A stretch of DNA of 64,000 bases, taken from Daedaleopsis sinensis. Lineage: Eukaryota; Basidiomycota; Agaricomycetes; Polyporales; Polyporaceae. The translations under genes and the position numbers were made by a program. The notes beneath the pieces are model-generated. The model saw nothing but the letters and a program-made list of their open reading frames with translations, ran no database searches and had not been told where the DNA came from. The DNA is taken from NCBI GenBank assembly GCA_033807695.1, contig CM066300.1:2604001-2668000 (forward strand), written 5' to 3'. Below, in pieces: positions 24,154-35,327 of this stretch (positions are counted from its first letter, which is position 1; each line of letters starts with the position of its first letter).

Positions 24154-26075
24154 ACGTTTTCATGCATAGGGGATGTGCTGTGGTCATTGGTTGTAGTATG
24201 GCACATACGGACTTGATAGTTTCCACCCTTCAATACGGCTCGATTGTAACAAGAACTCTGCATCCGTTACGTTTCTTTCTCTCGGGACTTCGTTTTATGG
24301 CCCAGTGCTTGCATCGTCGAGTTCTAGTACTTTACAATGTTTAGTCTCGTTGGCCGTTTCTCACTGCTCAGTGCATGTGGGGTGATAATACGGTATGCAA
24401 GTTCCACCAGAGGATACCCAGTTACTATAGCTACTAGTCACTTAGTACAGAGGCGGACGGCCTACTAGTACTAGCGGATCCACCGCGCGCGGCCGTGATA
24501 AATATTGAATGTTGCAGGCGCGCGCCAACTTCTTCTGCCAGAGAGTCTGTCCTCCTTCCCCGATGAGCCGAATCTCAGCTTCCTTCCTCCTTCCTCCTGC
24601 ATTGGCTCGAGGACAGACAATCGATTTCACACATGCCCATGGTAGTGTCTTCGACAACGATCAAACTACGAAAAAGTCAGCGTCCTCTGTGGTGCTGCAT
24701 TGTCAGTACTTGAAGACTTCGCTACAATGCTCGAATCGCCTTCAGTTACCCATACACAGCAGTGGCTATCGTGTCCCGAATTTCGATGAACGGATATCCT
24801 TAGGTACGCATACACTAATGTTCCCATCGCGTAAGATTGACATATCATCGTTATGCAGTCAGTGGCGGGGAAGAAGGCTAGGCAACTATGGATTAAACTA
24901 GTATACACCAGTGCGTAGAAGGGATGCCAACCAGCCCCCTTCTCTCCCCTGTTCGCTTGTCAATCGTGCTGAAGACTACCATGTATACCGTATAGGGTGT
25001 GGATTCGAATTTTACGACGAAACAATACTGGGCGCGGGCGTCCCAGGCTCACAACCGATGCGTTACAAGGTTCTGCCAGTGCCCTCTCCATTCATCTACC
25101 TTCTGTGGCATGGTGGATACCTTGGGATACGATTCAGTACTTGCATCGTCCTGACATCATTGCATCGCAGAACCACGAGGCAATGTCTAACAGCGAGCTT
25201 CGGGTGCCATTGTCTGCTATGCACCGATTGAGATGCCTCATCATGGGCGCCCCCAAGTACGACTTTACAGCTCCTAGGCCTATCTGGGCGAACGTTCGAG
25301 ATATAGGTGCACTATTGAATTTGTAGGTGAGCCTTTCGCAATCACGCAGAACTCTATGTATGTCATGTTTGACGCACATACTCATACTAGTTCTGACAAG
25401 AAATGCAACCGTCTTTCAAAGGCGGCTCCACCGAACAGCCCGCCGCAAAGTTTGATTATTTGCCGGGCAGCGAGCGGACCTGCTTTTGATATAACATCAG
25501 AACATGTAAGTCACGTACCACCGGACGCATCAAATTTGGGCTTACTTACAGGTCTTCCTTGCAGTGTGTACCACTATCTATTGTCTCGTACGTCTTACGC
25601 GGAAGCCAGACGATAACCGGCCTAGGAGAGCTGAAACACCCAAGGTTCTGTCAACCCGGGCAATCGCTCACGGACGGATCCCGACGGCGGTCGCTCCCAC
25701 GGACGACGTATACTAGTCACCCTGGGTCTTTCAAATACCGTGCGCTAAGGATGTGGTTGTGTCTTTCAAAGCAATGCTTTTGAGCCGAGTACGCTCGGGG
25801 ATGCTCCTCGATGTCGCTCAGGACGCAAATTAGGTCATCCCCTTCAAACCACATGGGCGGCTGTTGTGGCCTCAAGTCCACACAGCCGACTTCTGAGAGA
25901 GGGAAGGACCTGTGCCCCGGCGTCGCTCCCGCTCAAAACCACACGCATTGTGGCCGACAGGACTACATAGGATCACACTCAGCCTGGACGGGTTTCCAAG
26001 TTGCTCTCTACTTGTCTTCTCTGCATCTCGCGCATCGGAACGCAACGCGCGCTGATCTCTACTCGTCAACCGACA
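24154..26075. other. 1.9 kb without a recognised gene
   Basis: Several short open stretches on both strands (24.5-25.6 kb) do not resemble families and do not join by splice signals into a coherent protein. This could be decayed gene or repeat material between copies A and B. I found no inverted repeat or further PRGG motif in it. Confidence 0.4.
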
Positions 26076-26617
26076 ATGTCCGCGGTCCCTGAGGAGCACG
26101 GGGCTACTACAGCTCTCGTCCATGCGTCTGAAGAGAGCACTGCCCTCAGCGCGCAATCTAACAAGGGTTTCGATACTGGCTCCTGGTGAGTTGTCAAAGT
26201 TGTATAAGCTTGATGATAACTTGAACGCGCCCGCGGTCGCATGGACTTCAGGAACATCTCTGGCGAAAGGGTCGAATCTGTATCTATCACCATAGTACAG
26301 GGTCCGACCTCAGACACGGACAACGATCCCGAGGTTTCCACAGCGGTTACGGTATCGGTTCTACAGTGAGTTTTTGTGCAGCTTTCAGCTATCAATCGGT
26401 GACACTTGACGAATTATATATTAGAGATGAGGATCTAGACGACGACTTCATCCCGAGAGGCGGACCCAATTCGCAGACCGCCAGTGGGCCGAAAAAGCCC
26501 GTTCAACCCCAGAAGAAGACAGGGAATGGACTCGGTGGGGAGAGGAAAGATGACCAGGACAAGAGAGAAGCAGCGACTCAGAATGGGGTCAGGAAGGGCG
26601 CTCCTGCGAATAACTGA
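26076..26617 (+). CDS. acidic-motif tandem family, copy B (138 aa, unknown)
   Basis: Exons 26076-26185, 26252-26365 and 26425-26617 close in frame (417 nt), with phase-2 junctions as in A and C. Exon 2 encodes a Thr/Val-rich, beta-like segment (ESVSITIVQGPTSDTDNDPE, then VSTAVTVSVLQ). Exon 3 opens with DEDLDDDFIPRGGP, followed by a hydrophilic Lys/Gln/Asp-rich tail (KKPVQPQKK, ERKDDQDKREAA). No signal peptide, TM helix or known domain is visible. The mix of a folded-looking middle, an acidic motif and a basic disordered tail suggests a nuclear or nucleic-acid/histone-associated protein, but that is inference only. Confidence 0.7.
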
Positions 26618-27113
26618 CTGGGAAACGCCGAGAGAATGAGGGGGACAATGTCATAGTCAGTATACGCAATGCACACCGTCGTCTACATCGCTCTAAGCCT
26701 CGAAGAACTTGAAGTACACAGTCTGCCACAGCGTAACTGCAGTGTATTCGGCCCCATGAGGACAAGTCGTCTACTACCGCTGTGGCAGGTGTATAAGCTT
26801 TCTTACCAGTACATAGCCTAGGACTACTAGTCCTGAAAGAAGCATCGCGCCAAAAATAACGCCAGCCTTACCCTTCAAGTTCAAATTCTCTGCGCGAGCC
26901 TCCGTACAGCACTGGATCACATCATGTCGGTCATGTCACACAGCCAATGTCAAGGACTCCTGGAGTCTGTGCTCTCTCTTTGTCCGTGGGCGAGCGGTCG
27001 ATCGTGCGGCGAAACGCTTATAAGCTGTAGCTCCAAGCTTCCGCACTCCCCAACTTCAATCACCACACCTCGCCGTACACCGTTCCCTCCCCGTCGAGCC
27101 CAGACCCCCAGGC
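26618..27113. other. short intergenic between copies B and C
   Basis: 496 bp holding the copy B 3' region and the copy C promoter; no other feature seen. Confidence 0.35.
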
Positions 27114-27760
27114 ATGAGCATCGAAGACACCTTGTCCGCGAGCGTGGGCTCTCCCAGCGAGGAAGACCCCTCGGCCAACGCTGTCGAGTACGGCCACACG
27201 AATAGCACCGTGTATGTGGCAGTACTTACCGATTGTTGAAGCAGCTTGATACTGAGAGTTCCGTCGACTAGCAGCACCGTCATGGTGGAGGACGATGCCC
27301 CCCTGTCCGAACCGGTCATTGCCACTGCGATCCTGCATGTCGGCGACGTCGAGGTCGAGAAAGAGTTGAACATGTCGGAGCTGGTGAGCCTTACGCTGGC
27401 AGCGGCTGAAAAGTACGCGTCATACCTTTGACCGACTCGTAGATCCTCTCCGTCGCTGACAGAAAGGAATTTAGGCTGGACAGCTCCGACGATGACTCGG
27501 ACGAGGACTTCATCCCGAGAGGTCCAGGACGCGGACAAACCAACAGTGGAGTCCAGAATACGGTCTCTCCCCAGACGAACAAGCCTTCGAGTCAGACGAA
27601 CTCATCAGATACAGCCAAGTCTGCGAAGACAGTCCAGAAGACGCCAGCTGCCTCGAAGACAGCTGCCACCAGTACTGTTAGTAAGGATGACAACAAGAAG
27701 AAGGTGGCGAGCAACGGACCACAGCAGGCTAAACCGTTGAAGAGGAAGGAAGGCCATTGA
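27114..27760 (+). CDS. acidic-motif tandem family, copy C (183 aa, unknown)
   Basis: Exons 27114-27211, 27245-27412 and 27475-27760 close in frame (552 nt), again with phase-2 junctions. The first intron is very short (33 nt, GT...AG). The last exon could start 12 nt earlier, at 27463, also in frame. Exon 2 gives VMVEDDAPLSEPVIATAILH, which aligns with the exon 2 segment of copy B (DNDPEVSTAVTVSVL). Exon 3 opens with SSDDDSDEDFIPRGPG, followed by a long Ser/Thr/Lys/Gln-rich tail ending in a basic cluster, KPLKRKEGH, that resembles a nuclear localisation signal. No known domain. This is the longest and most complete copy. Confidence 0.7.
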
Positions 27761-27818
27761 ATACGCGAGGGCAATTGAAGTTGGTTGCCGGCGAGGAGTT
27801 ATGGACGGTTTTGTTTTG

Positions 27819-27860
27819 GATTTCATACATCGGATACGGGATTTCATACATCGGATACGG
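27819..27860 (+). repeat. perfect 21-bp tandem duplication
   Basis: Two adjacent identical 21-bp units (27819-27839 and 27840-27860) about 60 bp after the copy C stop codon, probably in its 3' UTR. Confidence 0.9.
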
Positions 27861-28284
27861 TATTGGAAGCATCTGCGCAAAGTGGACATTAGCAATAGGA
27901 TATGTAGCTGTTTGAAATGCGGAAAGTAAAACAACCATCACTCGTATAACGGTCCAAGCACTTCCCATCCTTGAACTGTAAATATCCTACGTCTTCCAAC
28001 CAGACAACATGGATAAACATCCTCTGAATGAAGCGGTCTATATCGTAATCGATACATACATCGTGAAGGATGAATACAGAAGGCCCAGTGAGATATACAG
28101 GATGAACCCCAAACTTGTAATATACACCTCAATATACACAGCAAGGCAAAAAGCGCAAGCGAAAGCATAGTACGACCCCAAACGAATGGCTAGGGCTACA
28201 TACTAGTATGCATGCGAGCAAGCAGAGTTTTCGTGAAGGACGTTGCGAATCATGAAGGGGTCGTCGACCACGGTGCGCTAGGCA

Positions 28285-29709
28285 CTACTCTTCCAGGCTG
28301 CCAGGCTCCTGTCGGCTTTGCCGGCTCGAAGGCCGCCTCCCGAAGTCCTTCGGACGGCCTGGCGGCCGGAACTTGAAGACCCACATCTCTCTTCGTTGGC
28401 CTAGATTGAAGAGGCCGCGCGAGCCCATCGGCACGCTCCCGCACAGCTTGAAGCGGTTCTCGGCGAAAAACCGAAGCACGTAGGCGATCAGTAGGCTCTT
28501 CTCCACTTCGACTGCGGGGAAGACGGGTTAGAGCGTCCTGAGCCTGCAGACGGTTGTCGTAGGAACACACCTCCGTAGCTTCCTTTTCTGACTTCGAATA
28601 CATGGAGGCCATCCTCAGTAGCACGGTCGGTAGTGATTTTGCGCGGGAAGTTCGCGCGGAGAGCGATACCCAGCTGCTCTGTGAGCGGAGGTGGCGCGTC
28701 CAAGATGGTCAATCTGTCGCCTGATTTGGAGAGCGTCATGAGAAAAACATATCCCTCGTCGGGAGTCGATTCAGCGAAGATGTATTGGGGGGGCTTCCAC
28801 TATGAGATACAGTATAGTCAGTCACCATGTGCGCGTGAGGGCAGTTGATACGTACTCGGCTCCCGACATTGATAGTGGACAGATACGAGTAACCCTTGAT
28901 GATTGTCAGAGTCGAAGCATGGATGCATGAGCAAGGGAGCGTACCGCACACCCGAGGCTATGATACAATTGGCTTATCATCCGTGCCGCACTGTAAGAAA
29001 TATCAGCTGTTGAAAAGCAGAATAAATGATGTGAACACCTACAAGACCGCATCCAACCCTGTGGATGCCCAGGGACTCCCAGCAAACTCCACCTTCCACT
29101 TGCCGCGAGTGTGCTCTTGCCGGTTTATGCCTTGAGGCCAGATTTGCAAGACTTCTGAGGCGAGTTGAGCCACCACGCTGGAGGAGAGGACGTTCTCCAG
29201 ATGCAGTTCGTTCGTCGATCGAAGCGTGAGGATGAGGTGGCCTGACCGGGCATGAGGCTCCCGCAGCATAAGCGAAATGAATCGGAACACGCACTAGGCA
29301 TGAAGCGCGGCATGGAATTAGAGCGCATGCGAGATCCTGAGCGGGTCCGCTGACGGTGGATCGTGTCCTGCGACCGCCCCCGCATGAGCTGCGGGGGGAT
29401 CTCCCCCGGGGGAACACCGTGGTCCGGAGTCTGTGTCCTCTTCAACGCCGACTTGAGAGGCTTCATTCCTCCACGGCCCGGAGTGGATGCGCGCGACAGT
29501 TCACGATCCAGGGGGCGCGGGCGGCCTGGTGCGGGGGTGCCTGGCTGCATATTCGGGTAGACGGGGAAGGGGGCTGCGATAGGCGGGCCCGCCGGTCCCC
29601 CGTTCTGCGGGTATCCGTAGCCAGGAAGATGCTGGTAATATTGGGGCGTTTGACCATATCCTGGTCCCGGCTGGGGGTAGTAGCGATCGTTGTGGAAGGC
29701 GGGCTGCAT
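28285..29709 (-). CDS. uncharacterised protein of an expanded Agaricomycete family
   Basis: Six exons (29709-29295, 29241-29043, 28990-28945, 28894-28856, 28799-28571, 28511-28285) total 1155 nt, 384 aa. The first ~130 residues are disordered and Pro/Tyr/Gln-rich (YYPQPGPGYGQTPQYYQ), then Ser/Arg-rich (RSGSRMRSNSMPRFM). The folded part starts HLILTLRSTNELHLENV and continues KWKVEFAGSPWASTG, KGYSYLSTINVGS, SKSGDRLTILDAPPP and MGSRGLFNLGQRREMWVF. I recall this motif order from many unnamed mushroom proteins with 'HGTNEL...FAGSPW...GYSYL' signatures. No catalytic residues are evident. Each intron was chosen by frame and motif continuity. Function unknown. Confidence 0.75.
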
Positions 29710-30180
29710 GATCGAGCTCGTGGGTCCGCGCAGAAGAGAAGGTCACAAGATGCTAAGGAGAAGGCGGCTGAGCTCAGGTGGACGAGGGGGGCGGGTGGAC
29801 GAGGGGGTGAGAAGGGGGAGGGCGAGGATGGTGTGGCGAGTTCACATTTTGCATATATGAGACTAGCGCCGCTGCAACGAGGCAGATGAACCGTCCAGAA
29901 AGGTTGGAGCACGCAGTCCTCGGCCCAACAGAGTCCGGGGTTGCAGCTGCCAGCGTGTCGCGACCGTAGCACATCGCAGTCAGCTTGGTCCTGCAGAGGT
30001 GCAGATCAGAGAAGAGCAGGCTCTCGTCCTCGTCGTCAGAGTCAGACCCAGGTCCTGACCCAAAGCTTTAAGTTCCCCTCCACTGCAGCCAGCACGTGAC
30101 TTTGGCCAGCAGGCGCGCAGGTCGTGCACGGATTCGTCTCCGAGCTCGTCGGAGTCGTCAGATCGTCATTTCCCTCCACC
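29710..30180. promoter_or_regulatory. divergent promoter, expanded-family gene / MPC1
   Basis: 471 bp between divergent ATGs. It includes a repeated GGACGAGGGGG/GGACGAGGGGGTG block at about 29779-29812. No TATA box stands out. Confidence 0.35.
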
Positions 30181-30791
30181 ATGGCCTCCCAGTTCGCTAA
30201 GTGGATCCAGTCCCCCGCTGCCCGCGAGTACTTCTTCAGTGCGTTCCTGCTCTTACTTCTCGTGTTCTCCACTGACCAACTGTCGCAGGTACACATTTCT
30301 GGGGTCCAGTCAGTAATTGACGCGTGAGGAGTTGTATGAGTCGACTCACCTCATATATTCCAGGTTGCGAACTGGGGCCTTCCCCTCGCTGCTCTCGCGG
30401 ACTTGCGCAAAGATGAGGAGGTTATCTCAGGGCCCATGACCACTGCGCTGGCTTCTTACTCGTGAGTTTCCTGTTTGCTAGACGCTCCACTCAATGTTCA
30501 CGCATCCCAAACTCCGTGCAGTATGGTCTTCATGCGGTTCGGTGCGTGCCATTTTCTGCCTTAACCTTGCACGACCATCCTCAATATCACAACGTAGCAT
30601 GGCGCGTACAACCTCGGAATTATCTGCTCTTCGCCTGCCACGCAACGAACGCGACCGCACAATTGACGCAGGGAGGTCGTTTCATCAACTACTGGTACAT
30701 GGGTGGCAAGGACAAGCGGGAGGCGAGCAAGCCAATCGCGGAGAAGGCAGCGAACGCCGTCCAGGACATCGCCAAGGCGGCCTCAAAATGA
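30181..30791 (+). CDS. MPC1: mitochondrial pyruvate carrier subunit 1
   Basis: Half of the heterodimer that imports pyruvate across the inner mitochondrial membrane. Five exons, two of only 20 nt: 30181-30238, 30289-30308, 30364-30461, 30522-30541 and 30598-30791 (390 nt, 129 aa). The spliced product carries the family core [20 protein letters not shown], then [33 protein letters not shown] and [15 protein letters not shown]. The C-terminal Lys/Ala-rich tail (about 25 aa) is a short extension. The partner MPC2/3 is not in this window. The 3' end converges on DNA ligase I with 230 bp between stop codons. Confidence 0.95.
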
Positions 30792-31021
30792 GGATGTACG
30801 ACCCACCTCCGATCCCGAGCGAGTGCAACCCTCCTTACCACCGTATACATTCCCAGGGCCTCTGGTCGGACCCTCAGCCTCCCTAGTCACTGTTAGAATC
30901 TTAGTTCATACGTAGCTTACCATAATAGTAAGTAGAACAGTTCGACGAACAGATATTGATGATTGCACATGGAAAAAACAGCAAGAGAACACCGAAATCC
31001 AGCCCCTCCACTAGAAAAGTA

Positions 31022-34000
31022 TTACCAGAAGCCGTCATCGGCATCGCCCCCCTTGCCCTTCTTTCCTCCCTTGGTCTGAGCAAGGGCTTGTCTTTGATAC
31101 ATTTCTGCGATCTGTCCGGAGCGTGAGTTGGGTTGATATGGCCACAGAAGCGGAAACTCGACGCACCTGCTCGGGACCTGTGGCATCATCTGCGCCCTTG
31201 TCGTCCCGAATCTTGATGAACCGAGGGAAGCGCAACGAGATACCACGCTCTTCGACCTATTCGCACAGATGCATCAGTATGGTCCACTTGGTGAACAGAT
31301 CCCCACACGCACCAAACCTTGCGCGGCTGTGTAGATGGGGCTAAGACTCAGGTCGGCGGTGAGGACCTCCCAGACGACCTTGGGCTCGAACCACACATCA
31401 GGCTTCGCGCCGCCGACCTTGATGTCTCCGCGAGGAGTCTGCATCTCGAGGGGCTTGAGGGTCTCGTAGTGCGCCTGCAAAGCCTCGTCACTGAATCCGG
31501 TGCCAATCTTGCAGATGGTTTGGTACTCCTCTGAGTCCGCATCGTAGCACGCAAGGAGGAACGCGCCATAGACGTTCGTCCGCTTGCCTTTACCATAATA
31601 CCCACCCACGACCACGAGGTCGAGCGAGTCACCCACGCCCGCGAGGTAGTCTTTCTTGAGCTATATTGCGTGAGCAAGAGATGTCAGTCAGTCTACGGAA
31701 TCCTATTACGGTTCAGGAGAAAATTTGACCTTCAGCCAATTCACAGTCCGCCGACTGGGTTGGTAGTGACTGAGCTCGCCTTCTAACATCTTGACCATGA
31801 GCCCTTCGCAGCCGTCCTTGACACTGTCTTCGAGGAACGTCTGGATCTCGTCCGTCGTCTCGCAGTCCGACGACTTCGCGAATTGAAACTCGAGATCTAC
31901 AGGCTGGAAGTGCTTCTGGAGTAATTCCCGACGTTCGGAGAAATCCTTCTGCAGCAAGGGCTAGACCATTACGAGGAAAGGCAGTTAGGATGGTGCGGAA
32001 CAGATTGTCAGACAAGTGTGTTCGGGATACAGATCGTCTGGAACACGCACCTCGCCGTTCAGATAAAGCAGATCAAATGCAAACAGGCACACGCGGACTT
32101 TGATGTCCTCCACCTTCACATCCTTGCGCTTCCGCCTGCTGAGTTCCTGGAATGGGAGGAGCTTCGCCGTGTCCTTGTCGATGGCCACCGCCTCAGCGTC
32201 AAATACGAACGTCTTCGTGCCCTCTTTGACGCACTGCTCAGCATGCGGTCAGCCACACAGCTCCTCAGACACGGGTCGATGGGGAAAAGATGAAGCGAAG
32301 TGACGTACACGAGGAAGCTGCTCCATGAGGTCGGGATACTTCTTGCTCATGTCCTCGGAATTGCGGCTGAAGACCGCGATCGTGCCATCCTCGAGCTTGT
32401 GCACCTAGATGGCCATACGTGATGAATAGCCCATCTGGCGATGCTCGATGTCATCCATACACACCTGTGCTCGCTCTCCGTCGTACTTGTACTCGCATGT
32501 GAATTTCTTACCCTCGAACTTGTCGAGAACTTCTCCTATTGCCTTTGTTGGCTTGGCTAGCATAGGCTTGAGCGGTACACCGGGGGTCAGCATGCATTCT
32601 TCCCTCAATTTGTCGATGCCGACATTGAGGAGCGCAGGAATGACGAGGTCGTAGCTCGGAAGCTCGCTAGGAAGTAAACATGGTCAGATAGAACCAGGAG
32701 CGCTGTTTTCCGCGCCGGAGGTGGACACACCTATACACCTGCTTGATGATGCCGGAGGCTTCTTCAAGCCGGGCAGTCAGCTTCTCCTTGTTGAGCTTCT
32801 TGTTCGCTAGGCGGCCTGGCGTTTAGTACCATATCAACTCGGAGATCGCAGTTATACGTACAGCCCTCCTGTTCGGCAAGAACGGCAGCATGTGCAAGCG
32901 CAACTAGAACTGTGCGCTCTGCATTGCCTATCCGGAGTTTGCCTTCCAGACTACGTATGATATACTTCGCCTCCTGACCCTGGCAAGATGCGAGGAGCTT
33001 TGTGATAATTGACACCTTCTTGGTTTGGGACTAGAGGGAGCGATGAGATAAGTGCCGGCCAACGCAATGATAACTGTCTATACCGAATGTCCGCTGCTCA
33101 TAGCAATCTCCTTGAGATTCTTGAACACTGTCGGAAGGGTAAGTGGTTTCGGCTTGAACAGAGTCTTCTGACTATTCTTAGAGTTCTATTCAATCATGTG
33201 AGATGGGATGAGGTGATCATGGTGAACGCAGAGCACTGACCATTGCAACCAAACCGAGATCACCTTCTTTCTTCAGGTCAGCCTTGACAATAGCCATACT
33301 ACGGCCCGTAGATTCAGTGATAGCCTTGATGAGCAGGCTCTCGCCAATCCCAAGCTCTATCCCCACATAATCAGGGCATAACTGAGCCAACGTGAGCGAC
33401 GACTCTTCAGAATATGGAGAGAGGGGTCAGCACATACGCGATTGATACACAAGTACACGGCTTGCAAAAGGGACTGCGTGTCACCCTGTTTTCTCCTGCG
33501 AATGACAAGGAGCAGAAACGAGGTCAACAGCGACGTCTTCTCTATGCGCTTCGTGGTGGCCTCGATAAGAGCGAACACCTTCGCAAGCGCTGCATATGGC
33601 ACCCTGGACAACCACCCTTAGCGTTGTCTCGCACAGCTTCAAATGCACAAACATACGGGTCTCCAGTCTTCCACCCTCCAGGTATATCAACGTCTTGAGT
33701 ACGCGACAAAACTGCCTCCGCGCTGCAAGGACGCCTAGTAAGTAGTGAATGCCTGTAGATGAGTTCGTTAGCTCACTTTTGAGATGCAACACCGTCTTCG
33801 TCTTCTAGTTCCTCATCAGGGTCAATCTCCTCTTCACCTTCATCCAGATCGTCCTCTGGGCTTGAAGACACTGCACCATCTGATTCGTCCTGGTCCATTG
33901 GATCTTCAGTATCAGCTACTGCGACCTTGGCTTTGGACTTGGATAGCTGGTGCGGTGTAGTCTTCGCGGCTGTCAGAGAACGCGGCTTCGACGAGGATGC

Positions 34001-34505
34001 ATCTGGCTTGTCGACCTTAGATGGTCCAGCTGGGTAGCAGACACTGAACACGGATGCTAATGAATGAATCCTAAGTTGTCCAAACTCACGTTCGGGATTG
34101 TCCTCGGAGTCGGATTCAATCACGCGACGTTTCTTCTGGGGATGTACTTTCGCAAAACAAAGGCTATTCACAAACGCGAACAGTCACAACCCTAATGACC
34201 AACTTACCTTTAGCAGGCGACGGCGACCTAATCGCTGCGAGCCTTCTGTTACCGTGTGCTACATGTTCGAATAGTCGAGTGACTCACCTTCTTCTAGCTC
34301 CTCTCTCTTGTGTTCCGACGGATTCACCTCGTCCTTACCACTGCTCTTCGTACTACGTTTCCTCTTCCCACCAAACGCGTCTTCAAGCGTGGACTGGACT
34401 GGAGGATCTCCAGTCTTGCCGAAGAATTTGCCTGAGGATGTGCATCAGATGACGAGGCGTAGACATATCAAAGCCCAGCTAACCAAGTGTCTGTTGTCGA
34501 CCCAT
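31022..34505 (-). CDS. LIG1: ATP-dependent DNA ligase I
   Basis: Seals Okazaki fragments and repair nicks in the nucleus. About 14 exons give roughly 825 aa. The first two exons (34505-34484, 34431-34288) assemble a PCNA-interacting box, QQTLGKFFG, at residues 4-12. A basic and acidic disordered stretch follows, with KKRR-type nuclear signals. The DNA-binding domain includes [20 protein letters not shown]. The adenylation domain has the nucleotidyl motif KYDGERAQ with its catalytic Lys codon at 32486-32488, then [30 protein letters not shown] and TVNWLKLKKDYL. The OB domain runs to [17 protein letters not shown]. The C-terminal tail is [17 protein letters not shown] 27-nt exon lies at 34234-34208. 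The promoter has MCB boxes (next feature). Confidence 0.95.
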
Positions 34506-34584
34506 AGTGGTGAATGTGATGGCCCGAGTATGGTGTTGTGGTGGTAGTTGGTGAAGACGCGACTGGATTCGAAATGCGGTTCTG

Positions 34585-34626
34585 ACGCGTATCGTGACTG
34601 TGACGAGCATGAGTTACCTCACGCGT
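34585..34626. promoter_or_regulatory. two MCB boxes (ACGCGT) upstream of LIG1
   Basis: ACGCGT at 34585-34590 and 34621-34626, 80 and 116 bp upstream of the LIG1 start codon. In yeasts ACGCGT is the MBF site driving G1/S genes, including the DNA ligase gene CDC9. The match in place and gene function supports cell-cycle regulation here, but binding is not shown. Confidence 0.6.
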
Positions 34627-35327
34627 CTGGCTTGATTCTGAGCTGTTGTGGGTGTTGTCGCACTCTGAGGAGGGTTCACCTAGTGAATATTTTCATGAGA
34701 AGGTAAAAGAACATCCAAGGAGAGCACGGGCGGCGTCAGGAAGCCGGACGATGGTGCATATGACGCGAGGAGGAGATATGGACCGCAGGCGCCCTGTGAC
34801 TGCTTGTGACCGACGCGCCGGCACTGTCATGGTGGCAGTAGGTGGCAGTGCTAGTAGGTGCTAGTGGCCATGGTCGACGCAGCTGGTCGTGGTCGACGAG
34901 TCCGACTCGGAGTCCCTTGTATCGCGACTATCATGATTCATACGTGTTGTAGTGCTGCTGCAACCACAGACACCTGTGGTGTGAACATTCAGGCCCCTGC
35001 AGCTTCTGCAGTGGTTGATTACGCTTGTATTCTCAGGACACAACCGCAACTGGCGTTCATCTCAGGGCGGAAGTCAAACTGTATCATCCAACTGTCTTCC
35101 AGGCTTCTCCTCCGATGATTTCTCATGCAACGCCGAAAATAAGCCCCTTCAAGTTGTACCGCCTGTCGAAGCTATGATGCCGGTCCATCTCAACAATCAA
35201 TCCCCACGTCACTAGATATACCCAGCATGCCACGGACGCGACCACCAGATGCTTCCTCTAAATCGTCCCCCCGGTACATTAGGCCTGCGACTACCACCTT
35301 CTGACAGCAGCGCTTGAGCCTACGACG

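Noticed and set aside
24490..25640. A possible multi-exon gene between copies A and B
   Set aside because: Open stretches could not be joined by plausible splice sites into a coherent or familiar protein.
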